The position numbers were made by a program, and so were the translations under genes. Shown in pieces: positions 47,833 through 57,142 of a DNA stretch of 64,000 bases. The stretch's first letter is position 1; every line of letters starts with the position of its first letter. The stretch comes from Planococcus maritimus (lineage in GTDB: Bacteria > Bacillota > Bacilli > Bacillales_A > Planococcaceae): NCBI RefSeq assembly GCF_001592825.1, contig NZ_LTZG01000001.1, positions 434,001 through 498,000 on the forward strand, in the 5' to 3' direction. The notes below the pieces were generated by a model. That model searched no databases. It was not told the origin of the DNA and saw only the letters and a program-made list of their open reading frames with translations.

Positions 47833-47872
47833 TAAAAGTCACTTTTCATGACCTTTTGGGACAGCCCCTTCA
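47822..47872 (-). terminator. Terminator of the RND gene built from a terminal-inverted-repeat pair
   Basis: On the minus strand GGGGCTGTCCCAAAAGGTCA pairs imperfectly with TGACTTTTAGGGGCAGTCTC and is followed by T7, directly after the RND stop. The right arm is also the end of repeat copy A, so an extra terminus lies head-to-head with it. Confidence 0.78.
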
Positions 47873-47873
47873 T

Positions 47874-50800
47874 TTATTTCTCTGCTCTTGCCGCTTTTCT
47901 TTTCTTGCTGTTCATAAAGCGCGTCTCCCGGTCAAACAAACTGTAGACAACCGGAACGACGTAGAGGGATAGGAAAGTCGAACTGATCAAGCCGCCGATA
48001 ACGGCAATCCCCATCGGCTGGTTAATTTCAGTGCCTTCCCCAATGCCGATCGCTAATGGCAAGAGGCCTAAAATTGTGGTCAGGGCCGTCATTAAGATCG
48101 GTCTTCTCCGGTCATGGACCGCCGTCACAATCGCCTCAAAGGAAGCGAGTCCAGCTTCTTTTCGTTGATTGATGTAATCAACGAGCACAATCCCGTTGTT
48201 GACGACTATACCGACAAGGACCAGTACTCCGATGACGGCGGTGATGCTGATTGGCGTCTGTGTGACGAATAGCGCAATCGACACCCCGATGACCATCAAT
48301 GGCACCGTGAACATAATTACCAATGGATATTTGAATGACTCGAATTGTGCGGCCATCACGATATAAACGAGAACGATCGCCAATACAACAGCCAATAACA
48401 TATCATCGATGGAATCTTCGAACAGCTCGCGGTCACCGCCAAAGGAAACCACGGTTTGATCCGACAGATCCAAATCTGCGATGGCTTCATCGACTACAGT
48501 GGAGATATCTCCCAATGTTTGATCGGACGGATATTGCAGCGTGAATGATACACTTTCAGCCTGGTCCACCCGGCTGATCGAAACAGGCCCTTGGGCGACT
48601 TCAATATCAGCTAGGTCCTGTAACTCGACAAATGCGCCGGATGGTGTGCGCAGCGTCAGTTCACGCAAGCTTTCGACGCTGTCCCGCTGCTCTTCATCAT
48701 AAGAAACAAAAACGCTGAGCACTTCATCTTGTTCATCGATTACTTGCGTTGCCAGCACGCCGCGCGTGATGTTGTTGACCGTCTGGGCGATTTGCACCGG
48801 CGCCAGGTTGTTTTCAGTCGCTGCTTCCCGGTCGATCGTCATCTGTATTTCGTCGATCGTTTCCTGACGGTCATTTGTCAATTCGACCACATTCGGTAAG
48901 CTAGCTAATTCGCCGTCAATTGCAGCAACCGCTTCATCTAAACGCTGCTTGTCCGTATCGGTCACCGTAAAGCTAAGTGTATTCGGTGTCGAGCCGGCTG
49001 CTGTCTGCAGATTAAAGTTGACGAGTGCATCGTCCCCGATTTTCTCCAGGACTTGCGGCTGTACATCATCGACGAACTCAAAGACCGAACGTTCGCGTTC
49101 ATCCAGTGGCACGAGTTTGACGTAAATTTCTGCCGTATTGGATTCTGCGCTGCCTTGCGCCTGGCCTTGTTGAGTCGCACCAATCAAGCTGACATATACA
49201 TCGACTTCTTCTTCAGTCTTCAATTCTTCTTCTATTCTTTGTACCACTTCATCGGTTGCGGCTGTAGATGAACCGTTTTCGAGCTCAACCGTAACGCTGA
49301 CGAATCCTTCATCTGTCGCCGGCAAGAATTCAGTTCCTACTTGGGAAACACCGAATGCGCCAAGGCCAAGGAACAACAAGGCGGTCAACAGCACAAGGAT
49401 GCGGTGGCGCAATGCCCACAATACGCTTTTCTCAAATCCACGGACACCTTTGGAATCAGGCTTCACTGTCTTTGGTTTACCGTCTTTTTGGCCGAGCATC
49501 CGAGAAGCCATCATAGGAATGACAGTGAGGGCGACAGCAAGTGAAGCGATCAAGCTGAACGAAATCGTCAACGCAAACTCAAAGAAAATTTCTCCGATTA
49601 GGCCGGAGATGAAAATAACTGGCACGAATACGGCGACAGTGGTCAATGTCGAAGCAGTGATTGCCCCAGCCACTTCACGCGATCCATCCGATGCTGCTTG
49701 TTTCGGCTTTTTGCCCATCGCCAAATGGCGTTCGATGTTTTCGATGACGACAATGGCGTTATCGACAAGCATCCCAATACCAAGCGCTAAAGCACCAAGT
49801 GTCAAAATGTTTAACGCGAAGTCGGCAAAGAACATCAATACAAAGGTCACGATAACCGAATAAGGAATTGCCACACCGATGATGATCGGGCTCTTGATTC
49901 CGCGAAGGAAGAAGAACAACACCAGCATCGCGAATATGCCGCCTAGGATTAGGGTTTGCCCAATATTATTGATGGCCAGTTTCACGTAGTCTCCCTGGTC
50001 AAATAGAATATCCGCCTCTACAGCCGAGAAGCGCTCTTCCGCAAGCAATTCATCGAGACGTTCCTGAAATGCCGTCGACACGTCAGCTGTGTTGGCACCG
50101 GATTCCTGAAGCACCGACAGCAATACCGCAGGCTCTTCATTGGCACGTGTCTCGCTGCTAGTTTCCCGTTCTGTCACTGCGACTTCCGCAACATCAGCCA
50201 CTGTGACATTGTCGCCGGAGAGTGGATCGACCGTCACGATCAAGTCTTCAAGGTCCTCCACACTTTCGAGCGTACTGACAATGCGCGTGGTTAAATTGCG
50301 CCCATCTTCCGTTTCAATGGGGTCGCCTGGCAAGGAAACATTGTTTGCTTGAATCAATTGAACAATATCTGCTTGCTGCAATCCCCGTTCTTCGAGTTCT
50401 TCGGGGTCCAGCTTGATCGAAATATCCTCGATCAAAGAGCCGGAGACGTTCACGCTCGCTACGCCATCTGTCTGGCGCAGCTGGGTTTCCAATTCTTCCG
50501 CAATGGCACGGACATCTTGCCCAGCGTCAGTAGCGCGCAAGGACAATTGGATGATTGGGAATTGCGACGGGTCGAATTTCAAGAAGCGCGGATCGTTGGA
50601 GTCGTCCGGAATCGGCGTTTGGGCGATCCGTTGAGTGACTTCTGACTGCACATCGTCAATATCTGTGTCCCAGCCAAACTCCAGCAAAATGAAATTGGAT
50701 CCTTCCTGGCTATTCGATTGAACCGATTCGATTCCCGGCAAAGTTGCCAAGCTTTCTTCTAGCGGTTTGGTTACTTTTTCGTTTACTTCCGTTGGGCTGG

Positions 50801-50960
50801 CTCCTGGGTAATTGGTAACTACCACGCCAATCGGCGGATTCAACTCCGGAATTAACGTTACCGGTATGCGAAGAAAGGATACCGCCCCTAAAATGATGAC
50901 CAAAATCATCGTCACGATGGTCAGTACAGGTCGCTTGATGGAAAAATCGCTTAGTTTCAT
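47874..50960 (-). CDS. RND efflux permease (SwrC/AcrB-like)
   Basis: This 1028-residue inner-membrane exporter of the AcrB/CusA superfamily has 12 helices and two large extracellular loops. Signatures: FSIKRPVLTIVTM at the start, NYPGASPTEV, GIGMLVDNAIVVIENIERH in the helix 4-5 region, and VVNNGIVLVDYINQ in the second half. The closest known type in Bacilli is SwrC/YerP, which exports surfactin and other amphiphiles. There is no adjacent membrane-fusion or outer-membrane gene, as expected in Gram-positives. AGAGGG lies before the ATG. Confidence 0.92.
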   Translation of the reverse strand: MKLSDFSIKRPVLTIVTMILVIILGAVSFLRIPVTLIPELNPPIGVVVTNYPGASPTEVNEKVTKPLEESLATLPGIESVQSNSQEGSNFILLEFGWDTDIDDVQSEVTQRIAQTPIPDDSNDPRFLKFDPSQFPIIQLSLRATDAGQDVRAIAEELETQLRQTDGVASVNVSGSLIEDISIKLDPEELEERGLQQADIVQLIQANNVSLPGDPIETEDGRNLTTRIVSTLESVEDLEDLIVTVDPLSGDNVTVADVAEVAVTERETSSETRANEEPAVLLSVLQESGANTADVSTAFQERLDELLAEERFSAVEADILFDQGDYVKLAINNIGQTLILGGIFAMLVLFFFLRGIKSPIIIGVAIPYSVIVTFVLMFFADFALNILTLGALALGIGMLVDNAIVVIENIERHLAMGKKPKQAASDGSREVAGAITASTLTTVAVFVPVIFISGLIGEIFFEFALTISFSLIASLAVALTVIPMMASRMLGQKDGKPKTVKPDSKGVRGFEKSVLWALRHRILVLLTALLFLGLGAFGVSQVGTEFLPATDEGFVSVTVELENGSSTAATDEVVQRIEEELKTEEEVDVYVSLIGATQQGQAQGSAESNTAEIYVKLVPLDERERSVFEFVDDVQPQVLEKIGDDALVNFNLQTAAGSTPNTLSFTVTDTDKQRLDEAVAAIDGELASLPNVVELTNDRQETIDEIQMTIDREAATENNLAPVQIAQTVNNITRGVLATQVIDEQDEVLSVFVSYDEEQRDSVESLRELTLRTPSGAFVELQDLADIEVAQGPVSISRVDQAESVSFTLQYPSDQTLGDISTVVDEAIADLDLSDQTVVSFGGDRELFEDSIDDMLLAVVLAIVLVYIVMAAQFESFKYPLVIMFTVPLMVIGVSIALFVTQTPISITAVIGVLVLVGIVVNNGIVLVDYINQRKEAGLASFEAIVTAVHDRRRPILMTALTTILGLLPLAIGIGEGTEINQPMGIAVIGGLISSTFLSLYVVPVVYSLFDRETRFMNSKKRKAARAEK

Positions 50961-51102
50961 GTGTTCAATCCCTCTCTATGCCTAGTCCCTTAATCATAAG
51001 AAAAAATGCCCTGTACCGCAAACTTAAGGTCGTCTGTTCACAGTAACGCCATGGTTTTTTGATAATGGGAAATTCATCGTTCCGTTTGCCAAAATGCCAA
51101 AA

Positions 51103-51130
51103 ACAGCCTGCTAAAAAAGCAGACTGTTGG
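51103..51130 (-). terminator. Terminator of prfC
   Basis: On the minus strand ACAGTCTGCT/AGCAGGCTGT (one wobble) is followed by TTTTTG. Confidence 0.82.
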
Positions 51131-51140
51131 AGACTCCATT

Positions 51141-52709
51141 TTATAAAAGGCTGTATAGGCGGATTTCCGGATTTTTATCCTGGAACCAACGCGTTGCAAA
51201 ATCGTTTTCGAACAAGAACACTAAATTGTCATAGCGGTCTTTAACCAGCATGGAGCGGCCACTTGACATTGACTCTTTAACATCTTCCTCGTTTTCGATC
51301 CAGCGTGCAATTTTATTGCCGACTGGCTCCATTCTGACGTCTACATTGTATTCATTTTTCATGCGGTGCTCGAACACTTCAAACTGAAGTTGACCAACTG
51401 CGCCAAGAATGACTTCTTCCAAATGTAATGTTTTGTAATACTGGATAGCACCTTCTTGGACGAGCTGCAGAATTCCTTTGTGGAAATGCTTTTGCTTCAT
51501 GACGTTTTTTGCCGTCACTTTCATGAACAACTCCGGTGTAAACTGAGGCAAGGCTTCAAATTCGAATTTCTTGCCGCTTGTGATCGTATCGCCGATCTGG
51601 TAATTCCCTACATCGTGTAGCCCGATGATATCACCAGCGACCGCTTTGGTGACCATTTCCCGGTCATCCGCTAGAAACTGGGTGGTTTGCGATAGTTTAA
51701 AAGATTTGCCGGTACGTGAAAGTGTGACGTTCATGCCGCGCTCAAACTCCCCTGAGACGATGCGGACAAAAGCGATGCGGTCACGGTGCGCCGGATTCAT
51801 ATTGGCTTGAATTTTGAAGACAAAGCCAGAAAACGGTGTTTCTACGGGATCGACAATATCTTCTTGCTTGGTCAATCGCGGCTGCGGCTGCGGCGCAAAT
51901 TGCAAATAAGTTTCCAGGAAAGTCTCGACACCAAAATTGGCCAGTGCTGAACCAAAGAATACAGGCGTCAATTCGCCTTTTTCTACGCGGTCAAAGGAAA
52001 ATTCGTTTCCTGCTTCTTCCAGCAATTCGATATCTTCCAACGCTTGTGTGTAATAGGAAGTTTGCTTCATTTCATGTTCCCCTGCCAGGTGGCCGTTTTC
52101 ATCAAGTTCCATGAAACGCTCGCCATCCGTGCGGAACGGTTCAACGCGCTTGTTAAAACGGTCGTAAATGCCCATGAATTCTTTCCCCATGCCAATTGGC
52201 CAGTTCATTGCGTAGGATTGAATGCCAAGCACTTCTTCCAGCTCTTCCATCAACTCAAGCGGCTCTTTCCCTTGGCGGTCCATTTTGTTGATAAAGGTGA
52301 AAATAGGAATACCGCGCATTTTACAGACTTTAAATAGCTTGACGGTTTGAGCTTCAATCCCTTTGGCCACATCGATGATCATGACGGCGCTATCCACTGC
52401 CATCAGTGTTCGGTAAGTATCTTCACTGAAATCTTGGTGCCCAGGAGTATCGAGAATATTGACACGATGTCCTGAATAATCGAATTGCATAACAGACGAG
52501 GTAACGGAAATACCGCGCTGTTTCTCGATTTCCATCCAGTCGGACGTAGCGAATTTCCCAGTTTTTTTCCCTTTGACTGTTCCGGCATCGCGAATCGCGC
52601 CACCGAACAGCAAAAGTTTTTCCGTTAAAGTCGTTTTCCCGGCATCCGGGTGGGAGATAATTGCGAAAGTTCTTCTGCTTTCAATTGCTTGTTGTAATTG
52701 GTCTGACAT
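51141..52709 (-). CDS. prfC: Peptide chain release factor 3
   Basis: This 522-residue GTPase recycles RF1/RF2 after termination. G motifs: [39 protein letters not shown] and NKMDR. The Asp-Ala-Gly P-loop and [16 protein letters not shown] segment separate RF3 from EF-G. AAAGGAG lies 8 nt before the ATG. It has its own terminator and is not cotranscribed with murE. Confidence 0.95.
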   Translation of the reverse strand: MSDQLQQAIESRRTFAIISHPDAGKTTLTEKLLLFGGAIRDAGTVKGKKTGKFATSDWMEIEKQRGISVTSSVMQFDYSGHRVNILDTPGHQDFSEDTYRTLMAVDSAVMIIDVAKGIEAQTVKLFKVCKMRGIPIFTFINKMDRQGKEPLELMEELEEVLGIQSYAMNWPIGMGKEFMGIYDRFNKRVEPFRTDGERFMELDENGHLAGEHEMKQTSYYTQALEDIELLEEAGNEFSFDRVEKGELTPVFFGSALANFGVETFLETYLQFAPQPQPRLTKQEDIVDPVETPFSGFVFKIQANMNPAHRDRIAFVRIVSGEFERGMNVTLSRTGKSFKLSQTTQFLADDREMVTKAVAGDIIGLHDVGNYQIGDTITSGKKFEFEALPQFTPELFMKVTAKNVMKQKHFHKGILQLVQEGAIQYYKTLHLEEVILGAVGQLQFEVFEHRMKNEYNVDVRMEPVGNKIARWIENEEDVKESMSSGRSMLVKDRYDNLVFLFENDFATRWFQDKNPEIRLYSLL

Positions 52710-52817
52710 TGTATACGCTCCTTTAATTTCCTCTCTCTATCTTAGAGAAGGACCGTGCAAAAAACAAGAACTATCGCCCGAAGTTACGGAAAGCGTTTCT
52801 CGCTGAAACGCAAAAAT

Positions 52818-52850
52818 GAACGGGGAAAAATACTTCAATTTCCCCGTTCT
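52818..52850 (-). terminator. Terminator of murE
   Basis: On the minus strand AACGGGGAAA/TTTCCCCGTT with a short AT-rich loop, followed by a T-rich stretch, lies 4 bp after the murE stop. Confidence 0.85.
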
Positions 52851-52853
52851 CAT

Positions 52854-54317
52854 TCATGATCCGAATTTACGCTGCGCTTCGTTTTCTGCTATTTCTTTGT
52901 CACTATGAGGGTATTTCGTGTTTTCGATAATCTGATAATCTTCATGCCCTTTGCCAGCTAAAATAATGATATCGCCCGCTTGTGCCTGCTGCACGGCGTG
53001 ACGGACCGCTTCTTCACGGTCACCGATGCAAGCGTATTGCTCATGTTGCATGCCTGCCGCTAGATCGGTCAAGATGCTATCATACGATTCATAACGCGGA
53101 TCATCTGTTGTCAGGACGACATAATCCGCAACTGAGGCTTTTTCCGCCATGATCGGCCGCTTCGTCTTATCGCGATTTCCTCCGGTGCCAACCAAGAAAA
53201 TGAGGCGTCCGGTCTTGAAGTCCTCCACAGCAGCAATGGCTTTTTCAATTGCATCCGGCGTGTGTGCATAATCGATGAATACCGAAACGGGTGCATCGAT
53301 TTCTGCCATTTGCATACGGCCCTCGACTGGAGAAATGGCTTCGAGCGCCGCGATTACCCGTTCAATCGGATGGCCTTCTGCAGACAACGCGGCAATGGCC
53401 GCCAGTGCATTGTAAACGTTAAAGTGACCGAGCAATTTCATCTGAATCGGAAAGTCACCGGATGGACATTGCAAAGTAAAGGACGTTCCTTTTGCTTCTA
53501 ACCGGATATCAGTCGCACGGAACATCGCGTCATTCTCCAAGCCATACGTATAGACAGGGAAAGGCGTCATGGCTGCGAATTTTTCAGACCATTCGTCATC
53601 CACATTCAAGACTGCCCGTTTGTTCTGCGTCAAATCCTGTCCGAGTTGCGAGAACAGCAGCCCTTTGGCGTGGCCGTACTCCTCCATCGTTCCGTGAAAA
53701 TCCAAATGGTCATGAGTTAAGTTCGTGAAAATGGCCGTATCGAACTCAACGCCAGCCAACCGGCCTAGAACGAGACCGTGTGAAGAAACTTCCATCGTCA
53801 TATGGGAGCTCCCCGCTTCTAAAGCGCGACAAATCATTTGCTGTGTCGTTAGGGCATCGCTTGTCGTATTGGCGGATGGATGCAGTTCTCCGTTTAAATT
53901 GAAACCAATTGTCCCGGTCAAAGCGGAGGTTTTCCCGAGTTCCATAAGCATCGCGTGAAGCATTCCCGCGACACTGGTTTTTCCGTTGGTCCCCGTCACG
54001 CCGATCATATTCAGCCGTTTGGAAGGGTGGCCATAAAAGCGCGCCGCTAAAATACCAAGTGCCCGGCTTGTATCGGGAACTGTTACGACAGCTGCGCCTT
54101 CTAAATTCAGTGGTTTTTCCGCTAAGATAACCGCAGCGCCCTGTTTTACTGCTTGTTCAGCAAAATCGTGGCCGTCAACGGTATAGCCTTTAATGCAGAC
54201 AAATAAGGAGCCTGGCACAATCTCTCTGGAATCCATTGTGATATGAGAAATAGATTCGGGCAATTCCCCTTTTATGGATGAAATTGAAATATGATTAAAT
54301 AATTGCTTGCTGTCCAT
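52854..54317 (-). CDS. murE: UDP-N-acetylmuramoyl-tripeptide synthetase MurE-type
   Basis: This 487-residue Mur ligase adds the third amino acid to UDP-MurNAc-L-Ala-D-Glu. The ATP loop GTNGKT is at 109-114, the Mg-binding HDHLDFH at 202-208, and the acceptor-amino-acid motif reads DDPR (405-408) instead of the DNPR of meso-diaminopimelate enzymes; the Asn-to-Asp change may mean lysine or relaxed specificity. The gene is outside the usual division/cell-wall cluster. AGGAGG precedes the ATG. The M42 peptidase gene ends 18 bp before it on the same strand. Confidence 0.9.
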   Translation of the reverse strand: MDSKQLFNHISISSIKGELPESISHITMDSREIVPGSLFVCIKGYTVDGHDFAEQAVKQGAAVILAEKPLNLEGAAVVTVPDTSRALGILAARFYGHPSKRLNMIGVTGTNGKTSVAGMLHAMLMELGKTSALTGTIGFNLNGELHPSANTTSDALTTQQMICRALEAGSSHMTMEVSSHGLVLGRLAGVEFDTAIFTNLTHDHLDFHGTMEEYGHAKGLLFSQLGQDLTQNKRAVLNVDDEWSEKFAAMTPFPVYTYGLENDAMFRATDIRLEAKGTSFTLQCPSGDFPIQMKLLGHFNVYNALAAIAALSAEGHPIERVIAALEAISPVEGRMQMAEIDAPVSVFIDYAHTPDAIEKAIAAVEDFKTGRLIFLVGTGGNRDKTKRPIMAEKASVADYVVLTTDDPRYESYDSILTDLAAGMQHEQYACIGDREEAVRHAVQQAQAGDIIILAGKGHEDYQIIENTKYPHSDKEIAENEAQRKFGS

Positions 54318-54334
54318 CTGAAATCCTCCTAGTA

Positions 54335-55384
54335 TTATGACCCGAGCGGTGAGTTGATATATGCATGAAGAAGCGCTGCTGTCGCTTTCAATGAATCAAT
54401 ATGGGTCCGCTCATAAGCATGGGATGCTTCAATCCCAGGGCCGAATAAGGCGTGTTTCACATCAGCACCAGCCCCGATTGCTGCAGAAGCATCAGATCCA
54501 TAATACGGATAAATGTCCACTTTGTACTCGATGTTCCGCTCTTTTGCCAAAGCGATCAATTGGCGAGTCAGCCCGTAATGATAAGGACCACTCGAATCCT
54601 TTGCACAAATCGAAACCGTGTATTCATCGGATTGTTGGCCATCTCCAATGGCTCCCATATCGACAGCAATGTATTCTTCTGTTTCCAGTGGAATATTGGA
54701 ATTGCCGCCATAGCCGATTTCTTCATTATTGGAGATATAGAAATGAGTCGTCTGGGGCAAAGTTTCCCCATTTGCCGCTTGCTTTGCCAATTGCAGCAAC
54801 AGGGCGGTGCTCGCTTTATCATCGAGGTGGCGTGATTTGATAAATCCGCTTTCCGTTTTGATGAAACGCGGATCGAATGATACAAAATCTCCTACTTCAA
54901 TGCCTTGTTTGCGGACGTCCTCTGCCGAATGGCATTTAAGGTCCAAGCGCACTTCCATATTGTCTGCCGAACGCTCGGCCGTGCCGGAATCGCGGTAGAC
55001 ATGGACCGTTGTCTGGTGAAGCAGGATCGTGCCGGTAATCGTTTCGCCGCCTGCTGTATGGATCAAGCAATTCTCGCCTTCGATGGCATTGAATTTGAAT
55101 CCTCCGACTAACGACAGCTTCAAGCGCCCTGACGGCTTGATTTCTTTTACCATTGCACCGAGCGTATCGACGTGTGCCGTAAGCAGCCGGTGGCGTTTAT
55201 CGTCCTGCCCTTTAATCGTGGCGATGACGCCGCCTTTATTTGTGGTTATGTATGGAATGGACACCTGGTCGAAAAAATCCGTGACGAAATTCATTACTTG
55301 CATCGTGTAGCCGGATGGACTCGGGATTTTCACCAATTGCTCCAAGGTGTTGATCGTTTCTTGTTCTTTCCAATCAAAATCCAA
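54335..55384 (-). CDS. M42 family metallopeptidase
   Basis: This 349-residue dinuclear metallo-aminopeptidase resembles YsdC/FrvX/PepA-type tetrahedral peptidases. Metal ligands are visible in TAHVDTLG, HLDDKAS, NNEEIGYG and AVDMGA, with a final His in SHAYERTH. It probably trims peptides in the cytoplasm. AAGGAG overlaps the GTG at 55393 but lies 8 nt from the TTG at 55384, which was chosen. It ends 17 bp before murE, so the two could share a transcript. Confidence 0.9.
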   Translation of the reverse strand: MDFDWKEQETINTLEQLVKIPSPSGYTMQVMNFVTDFFDQVSIPYITTNKGGVIATIKGQDDKRHRLLTAHVDTLGAMVKEIKPSGRLKLSLVGGFKFNAIEGENCLIHTAGGETITGTILLHQTTVHVYRDSGTAERSADNMEVRLDLKCHSAEDVRKQGIEVGDFVSFDPRFIKTESGFIKSRHLDDKASTALLLQLAKQAANGETLPQTTHFYISNNEEIGYGGNSNIPLETEEYIAVDMGAIGDGQQSDEYTVSICAKDSSGPYHYGLTRQLIALAKERNIEYKVDIYPYYGSDASAAIGAGADVKHALFGPGIEASHAYERTHIDSLKATAALLHAYINSPLGS

Positions 55385-55487
55385 TTTAATCACTCCTTGA
55401 TTTTTTAATCATATCAAAAACTGCCATTTTCGCACAGTCCCGACTATAGTAAGATGAGTAAGACTCTTAGCATGACGAGGTGCAATT

Positions 55488-57059
55488 ATGGAACGCTCAC
55501 TGATAACCCGCAAGCGCAATCAATTATTTATCCATCTTTTCGGCTTTGCCAGCCTGGCGCATTTGGTCTTAAATTATTTTGTCGACTTTAACGCTTCGAT
55601 CATCGCGCCCTTATACGGCATGCTCGCCTATTGTGCCCTATTCACTCTACTATATACGAAATTGGCCCCTTCCCGGTTGCGTTTTGCGATATTGTTTGCA
55701 TTAAATGCCTATACATTGATCTTGCAGTTCGAATCGCTGTCATTTATTACGGCCATTTACTTCATCCTGCCGATCGTGGCAGCTTCGCTCTATAACGATA
55801 CCCGTTCGCTCCTCGCCCTGTCGCTTTTGACCATTGCTGAAGTAAGTGTCTTGGCATTCTTCTTCGGGCGCTTTCAGTCAAGCGGTTCACTAGAGTATAT
55901 GCTTGTTTCGGTCACGATGTTTTTCGGGATGGTCATGCTATTGACGATTTTGCATAGCGTTTACTTCAGCAATTATTGGCGTCAATTGGAACTGCGCAAT
56001 GCCTCGATGGAAAAAGCGCTCACGTCTAAAGAAGGCTATCTTGATTTGTTCTTCCAAGCAGCGAAAGACGCCATTGCCGTTTTTGACTTCGAAGGGCGCA
56101 TCATCGCCATCAATCCCGCCTTTGTGGAATTATACGGCTGGACTGCCGAAAGCTGCCTCGGCAAAATCATTCCCCTTTACCCGCCGGAACGTGCCGAAGA
56201 GGCAGAGCTGCGCGCAGAAAAAGTCCGTCAAGGCGAAAGCTTCACGCTAGAAACAGAAGACATCAAACATGACGGCACGCGCTTTCCTGCCCAGATCACC
56301 TTATCGCCGATTTTCGATTCACACGGAGAGGTCATCGCAACTTCCGTCATTTCCCGTGATATCAGTTATCGGAAAGAGACTGAACGGATGCTCTTGCAAA
56401 CGGAAAAACTGAAAATGGCGGGTGAAATCGCCGCCGGGGTAGCCCATGAGATCCGGAATCCAATGACCGTCATTTCAGGTTTTGTCCAGATGATGCACAA
56501 CGACCCGAATCACCGCTACCCGAGCTATACTTCCCTGATGCAATCAGAGCTAGACCGCATCAATTTGATCATCAGTGAATTTCTGATTCTGGCGAAACCG
56601 CAAGCTTCCCAAAAGAAACGGCTCGATATCGGCAAAATTCTCGATGAATGTATTTTTTTGTTCGGGCCTGAATTCGTGCTTCATCATATTTCGGTCAAAG
56701 CAGATGTCTCGGGGCCATTTTTCGCGGAGGGTGAAGAGCATCACTTAAAGCAAGTGTTCATCAATATTCTAAAGAATGCAATCGAAGCGATGGAACACGG
56801 CGGCATTTTGAAAATAACTGCCCATCTCGAAGGCGCACGACTGAAGATCTCTTTTAAAGACGATGGGCCCGGCATTCCGCCGCAACTCGCAGAACGGGTA
56901 TTCGAACCGTTTTATACGACAAAAGCTACGGGAACCGGGCTTGGTCTATTAGTTTCTCAAAAGATAGCGCAAGAACATGGCGGCAGCTTAGCGATCGCAA
57001 GTACCGAAGAACAAGGCGCCTGCGTCGTTGTCACGTTGCCGCTTACTTCTGCATCCTAA
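55488..57059 (+). CDS. PAS-containing membrane sensor histidine kinase
   Basis: This 523-residue kinase has six hydrophobic helices (about 12-165), a PAS domain (185-295), a HisKA dimerisation domain with GVAHEIRNPMT (phospho-His 320) and a HATPase domain with ILKNAIEAMEHGG, DDGPGIPP and GTGLGLLVSQKIAQEHGG. The layout is that of the orphan sporulation kinases KinB/KinD. No response regulator lies next to it. Signal and partner are unknown. GAGGTG is 5 nt before the ATG. Confidence 0.9.
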   Translation: MERSLITRKRNQLFIHLFGFASLAHLVLNYFVDFNASIIAPLYGMLAYCALFTLLYTKLAPSRLRFAILFALNAYTLILQFESLSFITAIYFILPIVAASLYNDTRSLLALSLLTIAEVSVLAFFFGRFQSSGSLEYMLVSVTMFFGMVMLLTILHSVYFSNYWRQLELRNASMEKALTSKEGYLDLFFQAAKDAIAVFDFEGRIIAINPAFVELYGWTAESCLGKIIPLYPPERAEEAELRAEKVRQGESFTLETEDIKHDGTRFPAQITLSPIFDSHGEVIATSVISRDISYRKETERMLLQTEKLKMAGEIAAGVAHEIRNPMTVISGFVQMMHNDPNHRYPSYTSLMQSELDRINLIISEFLILAKPQASQKKRLDIGKILDECIFLFGPEFVLHHISVKADVSGPFFAEGEEHHLKQVFINILKNAIEAMEHGGILKITAHLEGARLKISFKDDGPGIPPQLAERVFEPFYTTKATGTGLGLLVSQKIAQEHGGSLAIASTEEQGACVVVTLPLTSAS

Positions 57060-57097
57060 CGAAAAGCCTCCCGCCTGAATGGCGGGAGGCTTTTTTG
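57060..57097. terminator. Terminator between the kinase and aldehyde dehydrogenase genes
   Basis: Stem AAGCCTCCCGCC/GGCGGGAGGCTT with a 5-nt loop and T6 on the plus strand. On the minus side the run is short, so it mainly serves the kinase. Confidence 0.85.
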
Positions 57098-57142
57098 TCT
57101 CTTTACTTTTTTTCACCATTCCACAAAGCTAAAGTACGCTTT

